From contig SADC01000449.1 of NCBI GenBank assembly GCA_004194705.1, positions 1-64,000 on the forward strand: a stretch of DNA of 64,000 bases. The letters are read 5' to 3'. The stretch is from Ditylenchus dipsaci. Lineage: Eukaryota > Nematoda > Chromadorea > Rhabditida > Anguinidae. Numbering within the stretch: the stretch's first letter is position 1; every line of letters starts with the position of its first letter. The notes under the pieces were generated by a model that saw only the letters and a program-made list of their open reading frames with translations, was not told the DNA's origin and did not search any database. A program made the position numbers and the translations under genes. This document shows, one piece after another, positions 36,001 through 47,400 of the stretch.

Positions 36001-37680
36001 ATATAAATATGAATTTTTTATATGTAAAGTGTATATCCGACTTACGGTCATTTGGGCTGGAGTCCAGCACTAAATTTTGATAAATTTAAATAGTTGCAAA
36101 GTACTAAATTATCTGTTATCTCAAGTCCGCAATCCATTAACTCTCGTAAATCGCACCTAAAAATAAAGCTGCCTTGTTTGACCCTTCCCAAAATAAACAG
36201 TCAAGTATCGAATTAGCACACACCTTGTTAAAGGGGGGGGGGAAGCTACTTAGGTTTGAAAAAGTGGCTTCCATGGCGCAGTGCGTAAGTGCTAGCGCTT
36301 TTTGGCCCAAAATGGTGTTTTTTTGGTGTTGCAGGTTCAAACCCACGTAGGGCACACTTTTTTTTTTGGCTTTTTTGGGCAATTTAGAGGTAATTAGACT
36401 TTTTTGACGCCAGATTCGGGATCAGCGACCCAAATTACCTCTAAACTGGCCAAACAAGCCAAAAAAAAGTGTGCCCCTACGTGGGTTTGAACCTGCAACA
36501 CCAAAAAAACACCATTTTGGGCCAAAAAGCGCTAGCACTTACGCACTGCGCCATGGAAGCCACTTTTTCAAATCTAAGTAGCTTTTACCCCCCCCCCCTT
36601 TAATAGAACACATGTGGATTCTCTGGTTTGGGCAGCGGTTAATCAAACGGATTGTATGACTAGTGCTACGCTATCGGTTCCTTGAAATAGGGAGGGGAAG
36701 TGAACTAGGTTTGAAAAAGTGGCCTTCATGATGCCGTGCGTGAGGGTTTATTTTTTGGCCCGAAACGGTGTTGCAGGTTCGATCCCACTAGGTGACATGC
36801 TATTTATTTCTGCTTGTTTGACCAGTTCTAAGAGTAATTTGGGTCGCTGATTCCGAATCTAGCGTCAAAAAAGTCTTATAACCTCTAAAACTGGTCAAAC
36901 AAGCCAAATAAATAGCGTGCCACCACGTGGGATCGAACCTGTAACACTATTTCGGACCGAAAAACACAAACACCTACGCACTGCGCCATGGAAGCCACTT
37001 TGTCGAACCTAAGTAATTGCCACACCCACACCCTTCTCACCCCCTTTTAAGTCAGCAAACCTCTAAAACCACTTACAGTCGAACCTCTTTATAGACGCAC
37101 CCCTGGGGACCGACCCCTAGATGTCACTATATCCAGGTGTCACTATATCGGGGTGTCACTATATCCTATATCACTATATGTCGGCCAACCAAATCGGGCC
37201 CGGGGTGTCACTATATCAAGGGTGTCACTATATCGGGGTGTCACTATAAAGAGGTTCGACTGTACTAGAAAATCAAATTTTCAGTTTGGTCTCTATATCG
37301 AAGCCCATGTTTAACATCTTCTTGCTAGTGTGAGCCCTGTAAACTAGTATCTTGGCCCCTGTCTCTTCACATTCGAATACACATCAATCGAATACACATT
37401 AAATATGGTTTCGTATTAACGGTGCGAAATGTTTGCTTAGAATTGCTACAGCTGAGCTTGAAATTATTGGCTAAAGCTTAATCGTTTTTTCCAGCACATT
37501 TTCTTCTTTAAAAAGGGTTTACCTCCACAGCAGACCAAAGTTGAATGCATCCCCATATACCAGACAAAGTACATAGCAAGCGCGAAGTAAATGAATAATG
37601 TAGTCTATCCACGAATTCATCATCTCCACGAGACTTGAGGTCCTTGATAACATCATCCATTTGGCCAAAATCGATTATGT
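30003..37680 (-). CDS. Innexin gap-junction channel protein
   Basis: Innexins form invertebrate gap junctions in the plasma membrane, with four membrane spans. Minus-strand exons seen: 37523-37680 (MDDVIKDLKSRGDDEFVD, then after a one-base break TTLFIYFALAMYFVWYMG, TM1); 36046-36069 (CWTPAQMT, matching the QCWVPAQF signature); 35959-35995 (DTAVDYTETYCF, second loop cysteine); 35781-35910 (DYLWPW, AYYPWIFIVLLMQSFTFIMP, TM2); 34081-34256 (KFWNIMNSLFQIILMAHFVG, TM3); 32007-32132 (ILYVFLWLHFAILFLVSIVD, TM4); 30153-30262 (TDVATSVLLLKVNKGSPAAG and LLKSFW, C-terminal block); 30003-30045 (CKPWIQRRGRCLE, stop). The intracellular loop and the exon before TM4 were not placed. Long introns are filled with MITEs. 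Confidence 0.85.
30345..30968. mobile_element. TA-flanked MITE in an innexin intron
   Basis: Left TACCGTAAATTCTGTATTAA, right TTAATACAGAATTTAAGGTA. Interior inverted arms include GGGTACCCCGTTCTCCGCA. Same class as 28811-29164. Confidence 0.75.
31230..31469. mobile_element. TTAA-flanked MITE in an innexin intron
   Basis: TTAA-AGGGCCATTGCACC ... GGCAATGGCCCT-TTAA, interior TCATTGAACTTCTGTACGG and inverse. A possible innexin exon (QLVTSHHRLNMDPEGS) lies just downstream in the window at about 31150-31190 on the minus strand. Confidence 0.75.
31470..31893. repeat. Foldback with GGCTACTTTTTGACATTGAC arms
   Basis: Almost perfect inverted arms, with GTAGCTGAGATTCTCCTC at 31575 and its inverse at about 31773. 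It abuts the TTAA MITE. Confidence 0.8.
32319..32765. mobile_element. Pogo-type foldback, TA-flanked
   Basis: TA|CAGTCGACACTCGATATAA ... TTATATCGAGAGTCGACTG|TA, with long inverted arms (TTCGTCCCCGCCTCGGGTC). Open frames here are palindrome artefacts. Confidence 0.9.
32869..33090 (+). other. Possible plus-strand exon pair of unknown function
   Basis: After a TTACAG acceptor a frame reads MDKSLKDCERDVQNALDE. A 41 nt GT-AG interval (32929-32969) would join it to LSARKVPVVGWDMVLLSL before a stop. The same DNA on the minus strand reads FGRPFHSPSATCPFSVIN, which could instead be the missing innexin exon before TM4. I cannot decide between these. Confidence 0.3.
33716..33940. mobile_element. Pogo-type MITE, TA-flanked
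   Basis: TA|CAGTCAAACCTCGATTTAA ... TTAAATCGAAGTTTGACTG|TA. Confidence 0.85.
34360..34890. mobile_element. Palindromic element with tRNA-like outer arms
   Basis: The right arm has TGGTGTAGTGCTTGCG (box A-like) and GGTTCGAATGC (box B-like) at 34800-34860. The left arm keeps the inverse (CGAACCAGCGATCTCTAC). The inner palindrome 34480-34745 (GGTTTTTTGGGGGTTTAC arms, ATCGATTGAGCGGATCA) is related to the centre of 58806-59595. Confidence 0.65.
35300..35665. repeat. Minisatellite with GACTGTGAGCAACAT unit
   Basis: Units of about 36-45 bp begin AAGGACTGTGAGCAACATTG and continue as CGACCTCGACCACGACC. About eight or nine copies. The Arg/Gly-rich open frames across it are repeat translations. It lies in an innexin intron between the TM2 and TM3 exons. 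Confidence 0.85.
36228..36603. mobile_element. Palindromic tRNA-derived element, TTAA-flanked, copy 2
   Basis: TTAA at 36228-36231 and 36600-36603. The left half carries box A TGGCGCAGTGCG (36274-36285) and box B AGGTTCAAACC (36333-36343). The right half is the same sequence inverted. The 3' sides of the two halves meet at a centre of GACGCCAGATTCGGGATC. The outermost arms are runs of G and C. Confidence 0.85.
36688..37050. mobile_element. Palindromic tRNA-derived element, copy 3
   Basis: Same structure as copy 2 with AGGTTCGATCCCAC as box B on the left and its inverse on the right. The right end is TTTTAA at 37045-37050. Confidence 0.8.
37076..37262. mobile_element. Pogo-type MITE with GGGGTGTCACTATATC repeats
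   Basis: TA|CAGTCGAACCTCTTTATAG ... CTATAAAGAGGTTCGACTG|TA, with an interior array of GTGTCACTATATC. Confidence 0.85.
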
Positions 37681-37799
37681 CTGAATAAGTTCATGCGATT
37701 AAAAAAGATCCTAGAGTACAGCTTTCACTCACAAAAGACATTCTAAGATTTTTTCACATACAGCCACGATTATCATTAGTGAACGAGAAACACTATTTT

Positions 37800-39240
37800 T
37801 TATTTTGCAGTAGACTTTAAAAATATTAAACATAAGCGAAAAGGTGGCTGGGTACAGACAGAAAAATTATACACGGTATCCACATTTGTTAATTCAGTTG
37901 GCTTACCTTTGGCCTATTTCGAAAAGTTTTCAGGCTATACAAATTACAAAAAATAATTAGTGAAAATTTTTGAAAACGCATTCTGTAGAGGACATTCAAG
38001 TCTACCAAATGAATGAAAAGCTTGTTCTAGAAGCAGACAAAGTCCAAAATAGCAGTCAGAGAAAAAAATTCCATTGAATTAACAAATCTGCATGCCGTAT
38101 AGAATAGTTTTTATCACCATCCAACCTTTTCCTATTTTTACTACTTTTGAGGTCCTTTACATCGTGCTTAATTTTTTTCGGGCGAAGCTTTTTGCGCCAC
38201 GATTTGACTTTTTCTCTGTCACGTTTTTACAGTTTTGGTCAAAAAAAGCAAAACGTGGCAGAAAAAGCTTTTTTAACCAAAACTGGAAAAGTGTGGCAGA
38301 AAAAAGCCAAATCGTAGCACAAAAAAGCTTCGTCCGAAAAAAAGATTTATTTGATTTGTTTATGGTGGAAAAAAGATTTATCCACTTTTTTCTCGTTCAC
38401 TGATCAAAATAATGACTACTCACGGGATTCGTGTGAAACAAACGTTCAATAAAAACGAAAAATCTTTTTAACTTTTTAGCAAAAAATAGGAAAGGATTCA
38501 CTTTTAGCCATTATTAGCTAAAAGATTGATTTCCAGACAAAATTAATACAATATTTTCCGGCCATGTTTTACTTATGACTGCCTTTTTCACTTTGTCCCC
38601 CTGTTAGTTTTTTTAACGTTTTATATTTTTACTGTTTGTCTAAAAAAATTAGACCAAATCATGGTACACAATTAGGTTGTAGAAAAAGTGGCAGAAAGTA
38701 AAAAAATATTATTGTTATCCTGAATAAAAGACGATAAAAAACAGCAGGGTGAACCAAGGCAAAAAAAGTATAAAAATAAGTAAAACAGGGTAATTAAAAA
38801 CTTATTCTCTAAAACCGCCCGGTGAAGTTTTTTTTTTCAAGCTGTTTCTAGCAGAACATGGGGGAGTTAACAGAGTGATGGCAGATGTTGAAGAAAATAC
38901 AATAATCTCGACTAAAAGTTTTTACAGAAAAAGTTGATGCAGCAGCTTACAAAAAAAACAACTGATCAATCGTGATCCTTTTTTATCAACCAAAACATCC
39001 TTGCCATTGCTCCTTTCTTCAAAAAATCAATGAAACGCCTTGTTGTACAAGAAGTGTAGCTTCTCTGATGGTTGAAACTTATTTCAGCTTAAAAAATATT
39101 TTGCTTTTTTTAAATTACAAAACAATTTTAAACATTACAAGTTTTTTCTCGTAAAATCTGTTTTCACACAACGGCGCAGTTTTTCATTACAATATTCTTG
39201 CTGTGTAATGTCGAAAATAGGTATCTTCTACTATTTAGTC
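37800..39240. other. Intergenic region with foldbacks
   Basis: Foldback arms around GCCACGATTTGACTTTTTCT (38195-38345). A second pair, CTTTGTCCCCCTGTTAG / CAGGGTGAACCAAGGC, lies at 38600-38765. The 5' end of the innexin gene was not identified here. Confidence 0.45.
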
Positions 39241-39254
39241 ACATCCAGACATGT

Positions 39255-39825
39255 GCACGGGCCGGAAATTTCACGGCCCGGCCGCCAAATGTTTTCGTGA
39301 GCCCGGCCCGCGGAAATTTTAAAAGTGAAGCCCGGCCCGGCCGGCCGGGCTGGCCCGCAAAGCCCGGTTCTTTATATATGCGGGGGACAGAAAACAAAAG
39401 TCATATAAAATAATTTCATTCAAATAACGATCCACTTCATCAGTTAAGCCGGCTTCTCAAATAGAGTTGTACTAAACTGCAATCACAATAAAAACTAATC
39501 TATACCGTCCAAAAACATCCTCATCACCGAAGTCTCTCCAGAATCTTTCTTGTCGTTGCAATTAAGGTCTTGCGTAGTGTTCATCGTCTGCTCTTGCTTC
39601 TGAAGAAGAATTGGCGATGAGTGAGAAAAAGTTGGAAACGATTGAAAATTGTGTGACATTGAAAATATCGGGATTTTGAAAAGGGGTGATTTGAAGAGGC
39701 GGAATTTTGAAAATTATTAATTGGCGGGCCGAGGCGGGCTGGCCTGGCCCGATCGAGTTTAGGCCCGGCCCGGCCCGCCCACTTCCGAAATCTATGAGCC
39801 CGGCCCGGCCCGTAAAAACTACGGC
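39255..39825. mobile_element. Foldback with GGCCCGGCC-array ends
   Basis: GC-rich arrays of CCCGGCCCGG at 39257-39370 and inverted at 39722-39822 stand out from the AT-rich surroundings. The interior is about 350 bp of ordinary sequence. Confidence 0.7.
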
Positions 39826-39899
39826 CGCAGATAAGTCGATCTGGATTCACATACTTTTGAAAAAGGCTATACAAAAATGTAGTCTTTCAAAAATGTATT

Positions 39900-40170
39900 G
39901 GCACTAGTGTTGTAGATCTCGGCACCGTCCTTCTGCCGTGTTAATTTACAAAGGATTTTTACGTCTTAATTTCTTCGGCACCAGGCCGGTGCTACTATTT
40001 AGAAAGGTTTGAATCATTATTTTTTTTATTCCTAGCTCGGTGCCGATGTCTGAGCTCCCTAATAATTTGCGGCACCGGGCTGGTGATTTTAATAACTGCC
40101 AGAACAAAATGCGTGGTGGCGCATTTTGTAAATTTTTGTAAATCGTGTTTGGTCCCTTAAGGCAAAGAGT
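39900..40170. repeat. Palindromic CGGCACC-rich segment
   Basis: CTCGGCACCG...GGCACCAGGCCGGTGC...GCACCGGGCTGGTG elements. A related short palindrome at 49460-49560 is built of GGCACCGGCACC repeats. Possibly a fragment of another array-ended element. Confidence 0.4.
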
Positions 40171-40364
40171 CAAATATTAGGTAAGATTTTTTTTCAAAAA
40201 TCCATTTTTCATGTGAGAAAGTGTTAGAAAATAGCTTTTCTATCGTTTTAAGCACATAAAAAATTACTTAGGAGTCGTTTAAACACGATTTACAAAAATT
40301 TACAAAATGCTTTTTTTAAATTTTCTAAAATTTTTCCATCATCCATTTAGGATAGCACAGAATT

Positions 40365-41170
40365 GCATGCTTCTAATTGCCGCCCGGGGCGGCAATTAGA
40401 AGCATGCAATTTTTTCAACTTCAAGTGGTTCAAATCTCGTGTTTTCATTTACTGTTTGAGCTGTGTAAAAGTGCCTGTTAGATTTTTGAAATCCCTCGCA
40501 GGCACTTTTTACACAGCTCAAACAGTAGATGAAAACACGAATTTTGAACCACTTGAAGTTAGAGGGGGCGGCAATTAGAGGAAATACGATATTTCGCTTT
40601 GAATTTTTCAATTTTCTTTACATACAATTACTGCTATTTTTTTGTTAGTTGTCCTTAATATCGTTTGCAACCAATTACTTTGAAATTTTGAATATTTCAA
40701 GAGGAGATAGAACATTTAAAAATGTGAATCTGCAGTGCTAATGTTTTGAATAATGAAATTTATCACTCAATTTATTTTTACATATAAAAGATTTTGCGTG
40801 AAGAAGACTTTGGCGTTGGTATTTTAAAACTGCGTGCAACATTATCTTCTTTTCTTCTGGCTACTTTTTTCAAGCACATATTCTAATATTTATGGTGTAT
40901 ACGCATAAAAAATTTATCATGTTTAATACTTTCGTACAGATGCCGTTTTCTTCTAATATAATATCCGAGCTTTATATAGAACCATGCGATTTCCCAAACT
41001 TCAAGTGGTCTAAAAATTTTTGTCTTCAAAGTTGGTGAGCTCTGTGTAAAGTACCTAATAAGTTTGTCTGGCACCTTTCACATAATTCAAACATAAGAAA
41101 AACAGAAATTTTATGTCACTTTTAATTAGGCGGGTTTTATACTGGAGCGAGTGTTATATTGAAGGAAATA
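40365..41170. repeat. Two related MITE-like foldbacks
   Basis: 40365-40595 has CGGCAATTAGAAGCATGCAA arms, TTCAAGTGGTTCAAA and TTACTGTTTGAGCTGTGTAA, ending GGAAATACGATA. 40975-41175 carries diverged versions of the same inner blocks and ends GGAAATACGGTA. Confidence 0.6.
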
Positions 41171-41175
41171 CGGTA

Positions 41176-41441
41176 CAGTGGAGTCTCTCATTAACATACA
41201 CCCCTCAAGTTCGTTTCCGCCTAGGGTCCGACACTTTTTTAGCCCCATTTTTTCGAACTTTTTCCAGTTCTGTTTTGTCAGTCTGGTCCCAAGGACTCCA
41301 ATTTTGCCGATCGTTTTTGCAAAAAAGCAATAGCTGTCAAAATAGAACTGGGAAAAATTTGAAAAAATGGGGCTAAAAAAAGTATCGGACCCTAGGCGGG
41401 AACGAACTTACGGGGGTGTATGTTAATGAGGGACTCGACTG
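41176..41441. mobile_element. Pogo-type foldback, TA-flanked
   Basis: TA|CAGTGGAGTCTCTCATTAAC ... GTTAATGAGGGACTCGACTG|TA. It lies just upstream of the MPN-Fic gene start. Confidence 0.85.
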
Positions 41442-41463
41442 TATAGCCATTTGCAGCAAAGAA

Positions 41464-44400
41464 ATGCTCAATTTCCTGCGCAGAAAGCAAAAACCCCCTG
41501 CTATCAATACGGTAATTTTGCTAAGAAAATCATGAGATTTTATGTTTTTTTCAGGTTCTGGTGCGATCTTTAGTCATTAAGTATATTAATGACCACCACT
41601 ACCGCCAACTTAGTGGGGAAAAGCTGAATGGGGAAGTGCATGGAATTCTACTCGGTCGAGTAGATGCTGACGGAGAAGCGACTATTACCAACAGCTTTCC
41701 TGGTAATTTTAATTAACCATTCAAATACATAAAGTTTGGATTACGTAATATTAGGGCTATACTATAGAATCCCCCCCCCCCCCAGCTAGCGAAAAATTTA
41801 CTTTTCCTGAAGGGGAAAGGACCCGTCCCATTTTGATTCTCGTGCTCTGAATAGGCACGGAAACACTTTTGTTTCCGAAAAATCGAAAAAAAAATTTTTT
41901 CGATTTGCCTTGGTCCCCAAGGTAAAAAATTTAGGAAAATTCAAAAAAAATATTTTTTGAATTCCCGCCAAAACATTTTTTAAGGGAATTAGGGCTCTAT
42001 TGGGACGGGAAGGGATAAAAGAGTGCCACTAATCACACAGAGCCCATTAACAAGAAGATGTTGAACATAGTTTTGAATACTGGGGCCTACCGCATAAATA
42101 AACTCTGGTATGCATGCTTTTTCATGCATCCAGAGTCACTTTCGAGTGATTTGTGTCTAAGGTATGTGGGTGTGCGCATCTCAACTCCAAGCAACCAAGC
42201 CCCTGCGGCCCGAAGGGGGCGCAGGGGGCTTGAGAGTTAGAGATGCGCGCACTCACTTACCTTAGACATGATTCCGAGAAGTACTCTTGACCATAAAATG
42301 CATATAGAGTCTTTTTTTGCCACGGCCCAGTTGAAAAACATGGTAGGACATCCGAAGTAGTCCAGAATTCACTTTTTCATAATTTTTCCATGAAGGTGGC
42401 CCCTTTTATTCCCTTCCCTCCCAATACAGCCTAAATTTCTTAAAAATGTTTTGGCGGAAATTCAAAAAAATATTTTTTTGAATTTTCTTAAATTTTTTAC
42501 CTTGAGGGACCAAGGCAAATCGAAAAATTTTTTTTTTCGATTGTTCGGAAACTAAAGTGTTTCCGTGCCTATTCAGAGCACGAGAATCAAAATGGGACGG
42601 GTCCTTTCCCCTTCAGGAAAAGTAAATTTTTCGCTAGCTGGGAGGGGGATTCCATAGTGTTACCAATATTAGTTTACCAATAAATTATTAGTAATAATAA
42701 AAAAACTGGTGAATGGAAAACTGTTAATACTAGATGGTTATACAGTCTACGCTCGATGTAGGGAATTCCCTCAAGTTCGTTTCCGCTTAGGGTGAAATAC
42801 CTTTCTTACTTCAATTTTCGAAGCTCTTTTTTTTTTGAAATATCGCAAGCTTTCCGGTTTTGCCGATCATTTTTCAGAGTCCAAAAACATGGTTTCCTAA
42901 AAAGCAAAAGCTCTATATTAAAACCCCCTTTTTTGAAAATATGGGTTGTTAAATTGATTTTTGGGTTGTTAGGAGAAAAAAGTTCTCGGACACTGAAAAA
43001 CGATGGACAAAATCAGAAGGGCAAACCTTTTTATCTGCCGAAAAAAAAACTTTTTTGCCGCTAAAAAACTTTTTTTATGACGCAAATTTTTTCTCGACAT
43101 CAAACGCTTTTTCATGGCACAAGAAAATTGTTGTAACGAGTATTTTGACTGCAAAATTAAGTTTTTAAGCGGCAAGAAAAAGCATTTTCCAGCAGAAAAA
43201 AGTATTTTTACAGTATAAAATTTTACGGCAAAAATATCATTTTTACGGCAAGAAAAATGTTCGCCTAGATCGCAATTCTTGCAATATTTGGGACCAGACT
43301 ATAATTACTTTTTCAAAAAAATGGCTTTGAATCCGATCTTTTTGTATGCGTTTTTAATTTTCGATTTTTTCAAATCTGAAAGAATAGATCTTCGATTGAA
43401 ATTGCGACTATACATCGTTTTTAGTACCAGATATTCTCAGCACTCACTACATAAAGAAGACAATGAAATCTTGGTTCAAAGAAGACTCTCTTCTAGGGTG
43501 GTACAGGACTGGAAGTAATAAGTCAGTTGAGGTAAGTTTATTGCTTCTTTTACTTTGAAAATGCGTTCTCTACAGTGTCTTTTTTAAAACCAGGCTGAAT
43601 GGTAAAAAGCTACTTAGGTCTGAAAAATCGTCCTCGGTGGTGCAGTGCGTAGGTGTTTGTGTTTTTCGGCCCAAATAGTGTTGCAGGTTCGATCCCACGT
43701 GGTGGCACGCTATTTATTTTGGCTTGTTTGGCCAGTTTTAGAGGTTATAAGACTTTTTTGACGCCAGATTCGGAATCAGCGACCCAAATTACTCTTAGAA
43801 CTGGTCAAACAAGCCAAAATAAATAGCATGCCACCATGTGGGATCAAACCTGCAACACCATTTAAACCCAAAAATATAAACCCTGACGCACGGCGCCATG
43901 AAGGCCACTTTTTCAAGCCTAAGTAGCTTTTCTAGCTTAGGCTTAGAGCCATGCCTTTTATCCTTTTTGCGTTAAATGTGATATTGATGGTTTCAGACCA
44001 GAAAAATTAGGTTTCAGACTGATTTAGTTTGGGAAAAGTTGCAACGTCAACAAAAAAGAATCGTCCTACCACAAAAGGATAATTTTTTCTGAAGAGATTG
44101 AAACACTGCTGGTCCCAACCTTTTCACTGTAATGCCTTCGTACAGCAACGCTTTTACATACACAAAAAATCGGTAGTACTGTGAACACAGGTTCTTATAT
44201 TCTTTAAATGCCATCTTGTAGATTATAATCGATTTACTACATATAGCTTTTCCGAACAGAATCTTTTCACTAATTCTAAGCCGAAAATTTGACGGCGGAA
44301 AATTTGGCGGAATTCTAAGAGCCATTATGTATATTTGCTTTGCGATTCCGAATTTCTGACACCCGATTCATGTCCAGCATGGTCGCTTTTGCTTAAAAAA

Positions 44401-47400
44401 GTTGCCTCGCCAAGTCGCTTAGAAAAAGGAGAAGGAAAGCCGCTTAGTCGCTTTGCCAATTTTTTGTTGTCTTGAGTGAAATTGAAAAATATGAGTGATT
44501 TCTGAGATTAAAGTCATAAGCAAAGCGACCATGCTGGACACGAATACAGTGTCTGAAATTTGAAGCCCCAAAACAAGTATACATAATGGCTCTTTTAAAA
44601 TTCCGCCAAATTTTCTGCCGCCAAATATTTCGCCGCCAAATTTTCCGCCGTCGGATTTTCCGCCGCCAAATCATCTCCCATCAAAAATTTTCATTGCTCA
44701 CACACTCCCTTCCGTATCCATCTGTTTTTGTTAACTTTTAGTCTAATTCACCTTTTGCTAGTTTCTTTGACCCAGTAGTCGGAATTTTTTATCTTCGAAA
44801 AACTATACTAAATCAACTATGGTCTACAAGATGGCATTACAAAATATATAAAACGCCTGAAAATAATCTATTTATTTATATTTCTGACTTTAGGGGGTTA
44901 GGCACTATTTTGCATCGTCAAGCAAAAATCGCCTAGATGAGCTCGTGCTCATTCTGAGTCAGGGTAGTGCGCTTTTCGAATGAGCGTGGTGCAGATCTAT
45001 GCGTTTTTGGGTCCACTCAATTCAGACGGTACAAAATAGTGCTTAACTCCCGTAAGTCAGAAATGAAGAAGGTTTATTTTGAGGCATGTTATATGACATT
45101 GAGATCATAGTGTAGTCGGTTTCTTTGTCATTAGGTACTAGGATGTGTCAAAAATACTGTAGCGTAAATAGTGATTCGGTAAAATTACCCATTCCACGAA
45201 AAAAAATATTTTGGATTTTTCGCATACTTTTCCAAGAGTCTTGTTAGGTGACATATGTCACAAAACCTGAACAGAATGCAATTAACACAAATACTCCTGA
45301 AAATATACTTTTTAGTCTGATGTGGACATTCAAAAAACTCTGGCTAAATCTTTTGGATCCAGCCTGATGCTTATCCAACCGACAGGCTCTGATCAACAAC
45401 CGACTGCTCTTTTGAGTGACAAGGTAATTACATACTAGACGAACAGTCGTCATCTGGCGTTACTGAAACATAATTTGAAACAACAAAGAAAGTGTTACCT
45501 GGGTTCCTCTATCTGTGAACTCTTTATATGAGTAAAATTATGCGAGTAGCACCATATGGCTTCCCTATCAGGGTAGCACCTAGCTAAACCTCGATGAAGA
45601 GGTCCTCTAACATGGTACAGTCAACCTCGCTATAGTGACACCCCTCGGACCGGTCTTGGAGTGTTACTATAACGAGGATATCACTATAGCGGGGGTTTTG
45701 GAAAAACCTTATGAAAAGTGTCACTGTATCGAGGGTTTCGCAAATGATAATACACAGTCACCTGTCAGAAAAAGCTCATTCCGTTCATTAATTTTGCTAA
45801 AACTACCCAGCTCAGCTGAATTCGGACGAAATGACCCAATGTTTTTTGAACCAAAAGCTAAAAAATTGGCTTTTGAATGGGCCGTCATTCAAAAAAATTG
45901 AGCACTTTGTTAAATTTACGCACAAAACAAATGTGCCAGGAAAATTTTGACCATCTCGTATGTCGATTGTGAAGCTGATAGGCAAATTTCACCATAGAAA
46001 GACAAATTCATTTATATTGCGTCATATTTGGGAGAACAAATCACAATCCAGACCCCACTATAAAATAGATCCCAGATTTCCATGGGCAAAAATTCAGAAT
46101 AAATACTTATCTTTTAAATTATTTAAGAATCCAGCGGGCGTCCATCACTTTACTCAGCTTGGTCTCTATGTTGAAGCTAATGACAATGCTTTCGTAATTT
46201 GTGCTGTTACAACACTTAACAAATTTATTAAATTGAAAATTTAGTCAGAACTGTTTGTGAGGATAGCGCTGACTGATTCTCCATTAGATTTTGTCTCGAT
46301 CAAGAACTTCCAAGATGTGTCTGGCTACGAGCGACATTATGCTAATCTGACCGCTTCCGCGGTTCCACAAACGAATCCAAGAGCTTTGCCAGCTCAAACA
46401 GGTAAATAGTCTATTAATTATGATGCTTTTAAAAAAGTCACTTTAGAAGCTTCAAGACAGATTTTGACCAGGGTCATCAAACTGAGAAGACGTGGCCGGA
46501 TCCAAGGTGCCTACGGTGCGCTAAAAAGGCCGTGAATGAAAAAAAAATGGAGAGAGACACGCACTATCAACTTGAATACGGCAAAATAATGGAATTGATG
46601 GATCCAAATAACCCAATGCCAGCTTACAGAGCCTACAGTAGAGCTTTGGTGGCTGATCCCGCGAATGAAGAAGCCAAAAAGTAGGTTTTAACTTTTTTTT
46701 GGCGCAAATATATTTTTTTTGGCGCAAATTTTTGTTTTGCGTCATAAGATTTAAAATTTTCAACTTTTTTAAAAAGTTTTAACATTATCATGTAGCCCTG
46801 CGACTCTAATTTCTAACGAGGTACCATTTATTGCATCATTTTTAATAAATGTAATACGAAAAGGGGAAAGTATGAACCAAATCAGAACAACAATTAGGTT
46901 AATACTTTTAGCTTTTTCTATCATATTTTTCAGAGGTGATGCAATAAATGATACCTTATTAGAAACTAGAAGAGCAGAGCTACATGATGATGTTAAAACT
47001 TTTGAAAAAAGTTGAAAATCTTTAATTGTAATGACGCAAAATAAATATTTGCGCCAGAAAAGTACATTTGCGCCAAAAAAGTGTTTTTGCGCCAGAAAAA
47101 AGTATCGTCTTCGAGTAAGTCAACTTCCGATTTCTCAAAAGGTTAAAATTTTCACCATTAAGACCCGCGCCTCTCGATAAGCCATCACCCTATTAAAAAA
47201 ACAATTTTTCAAAATAGAGTGACGGCTTATCGAGAAGCGCGGGTCTTGATGGTCAAAATTTTGACTTTTTGAGAAACGATCGGCAGAATCAGAATCTTTG
47301 CGATATTATAGACTGACAAATTAGTTTCGGCAAAAACATTCAAAAATTGGGGTAATTCAAGAAAAGGTGGGCTTATATTTTTCGTAAACTTTCTTATAGG

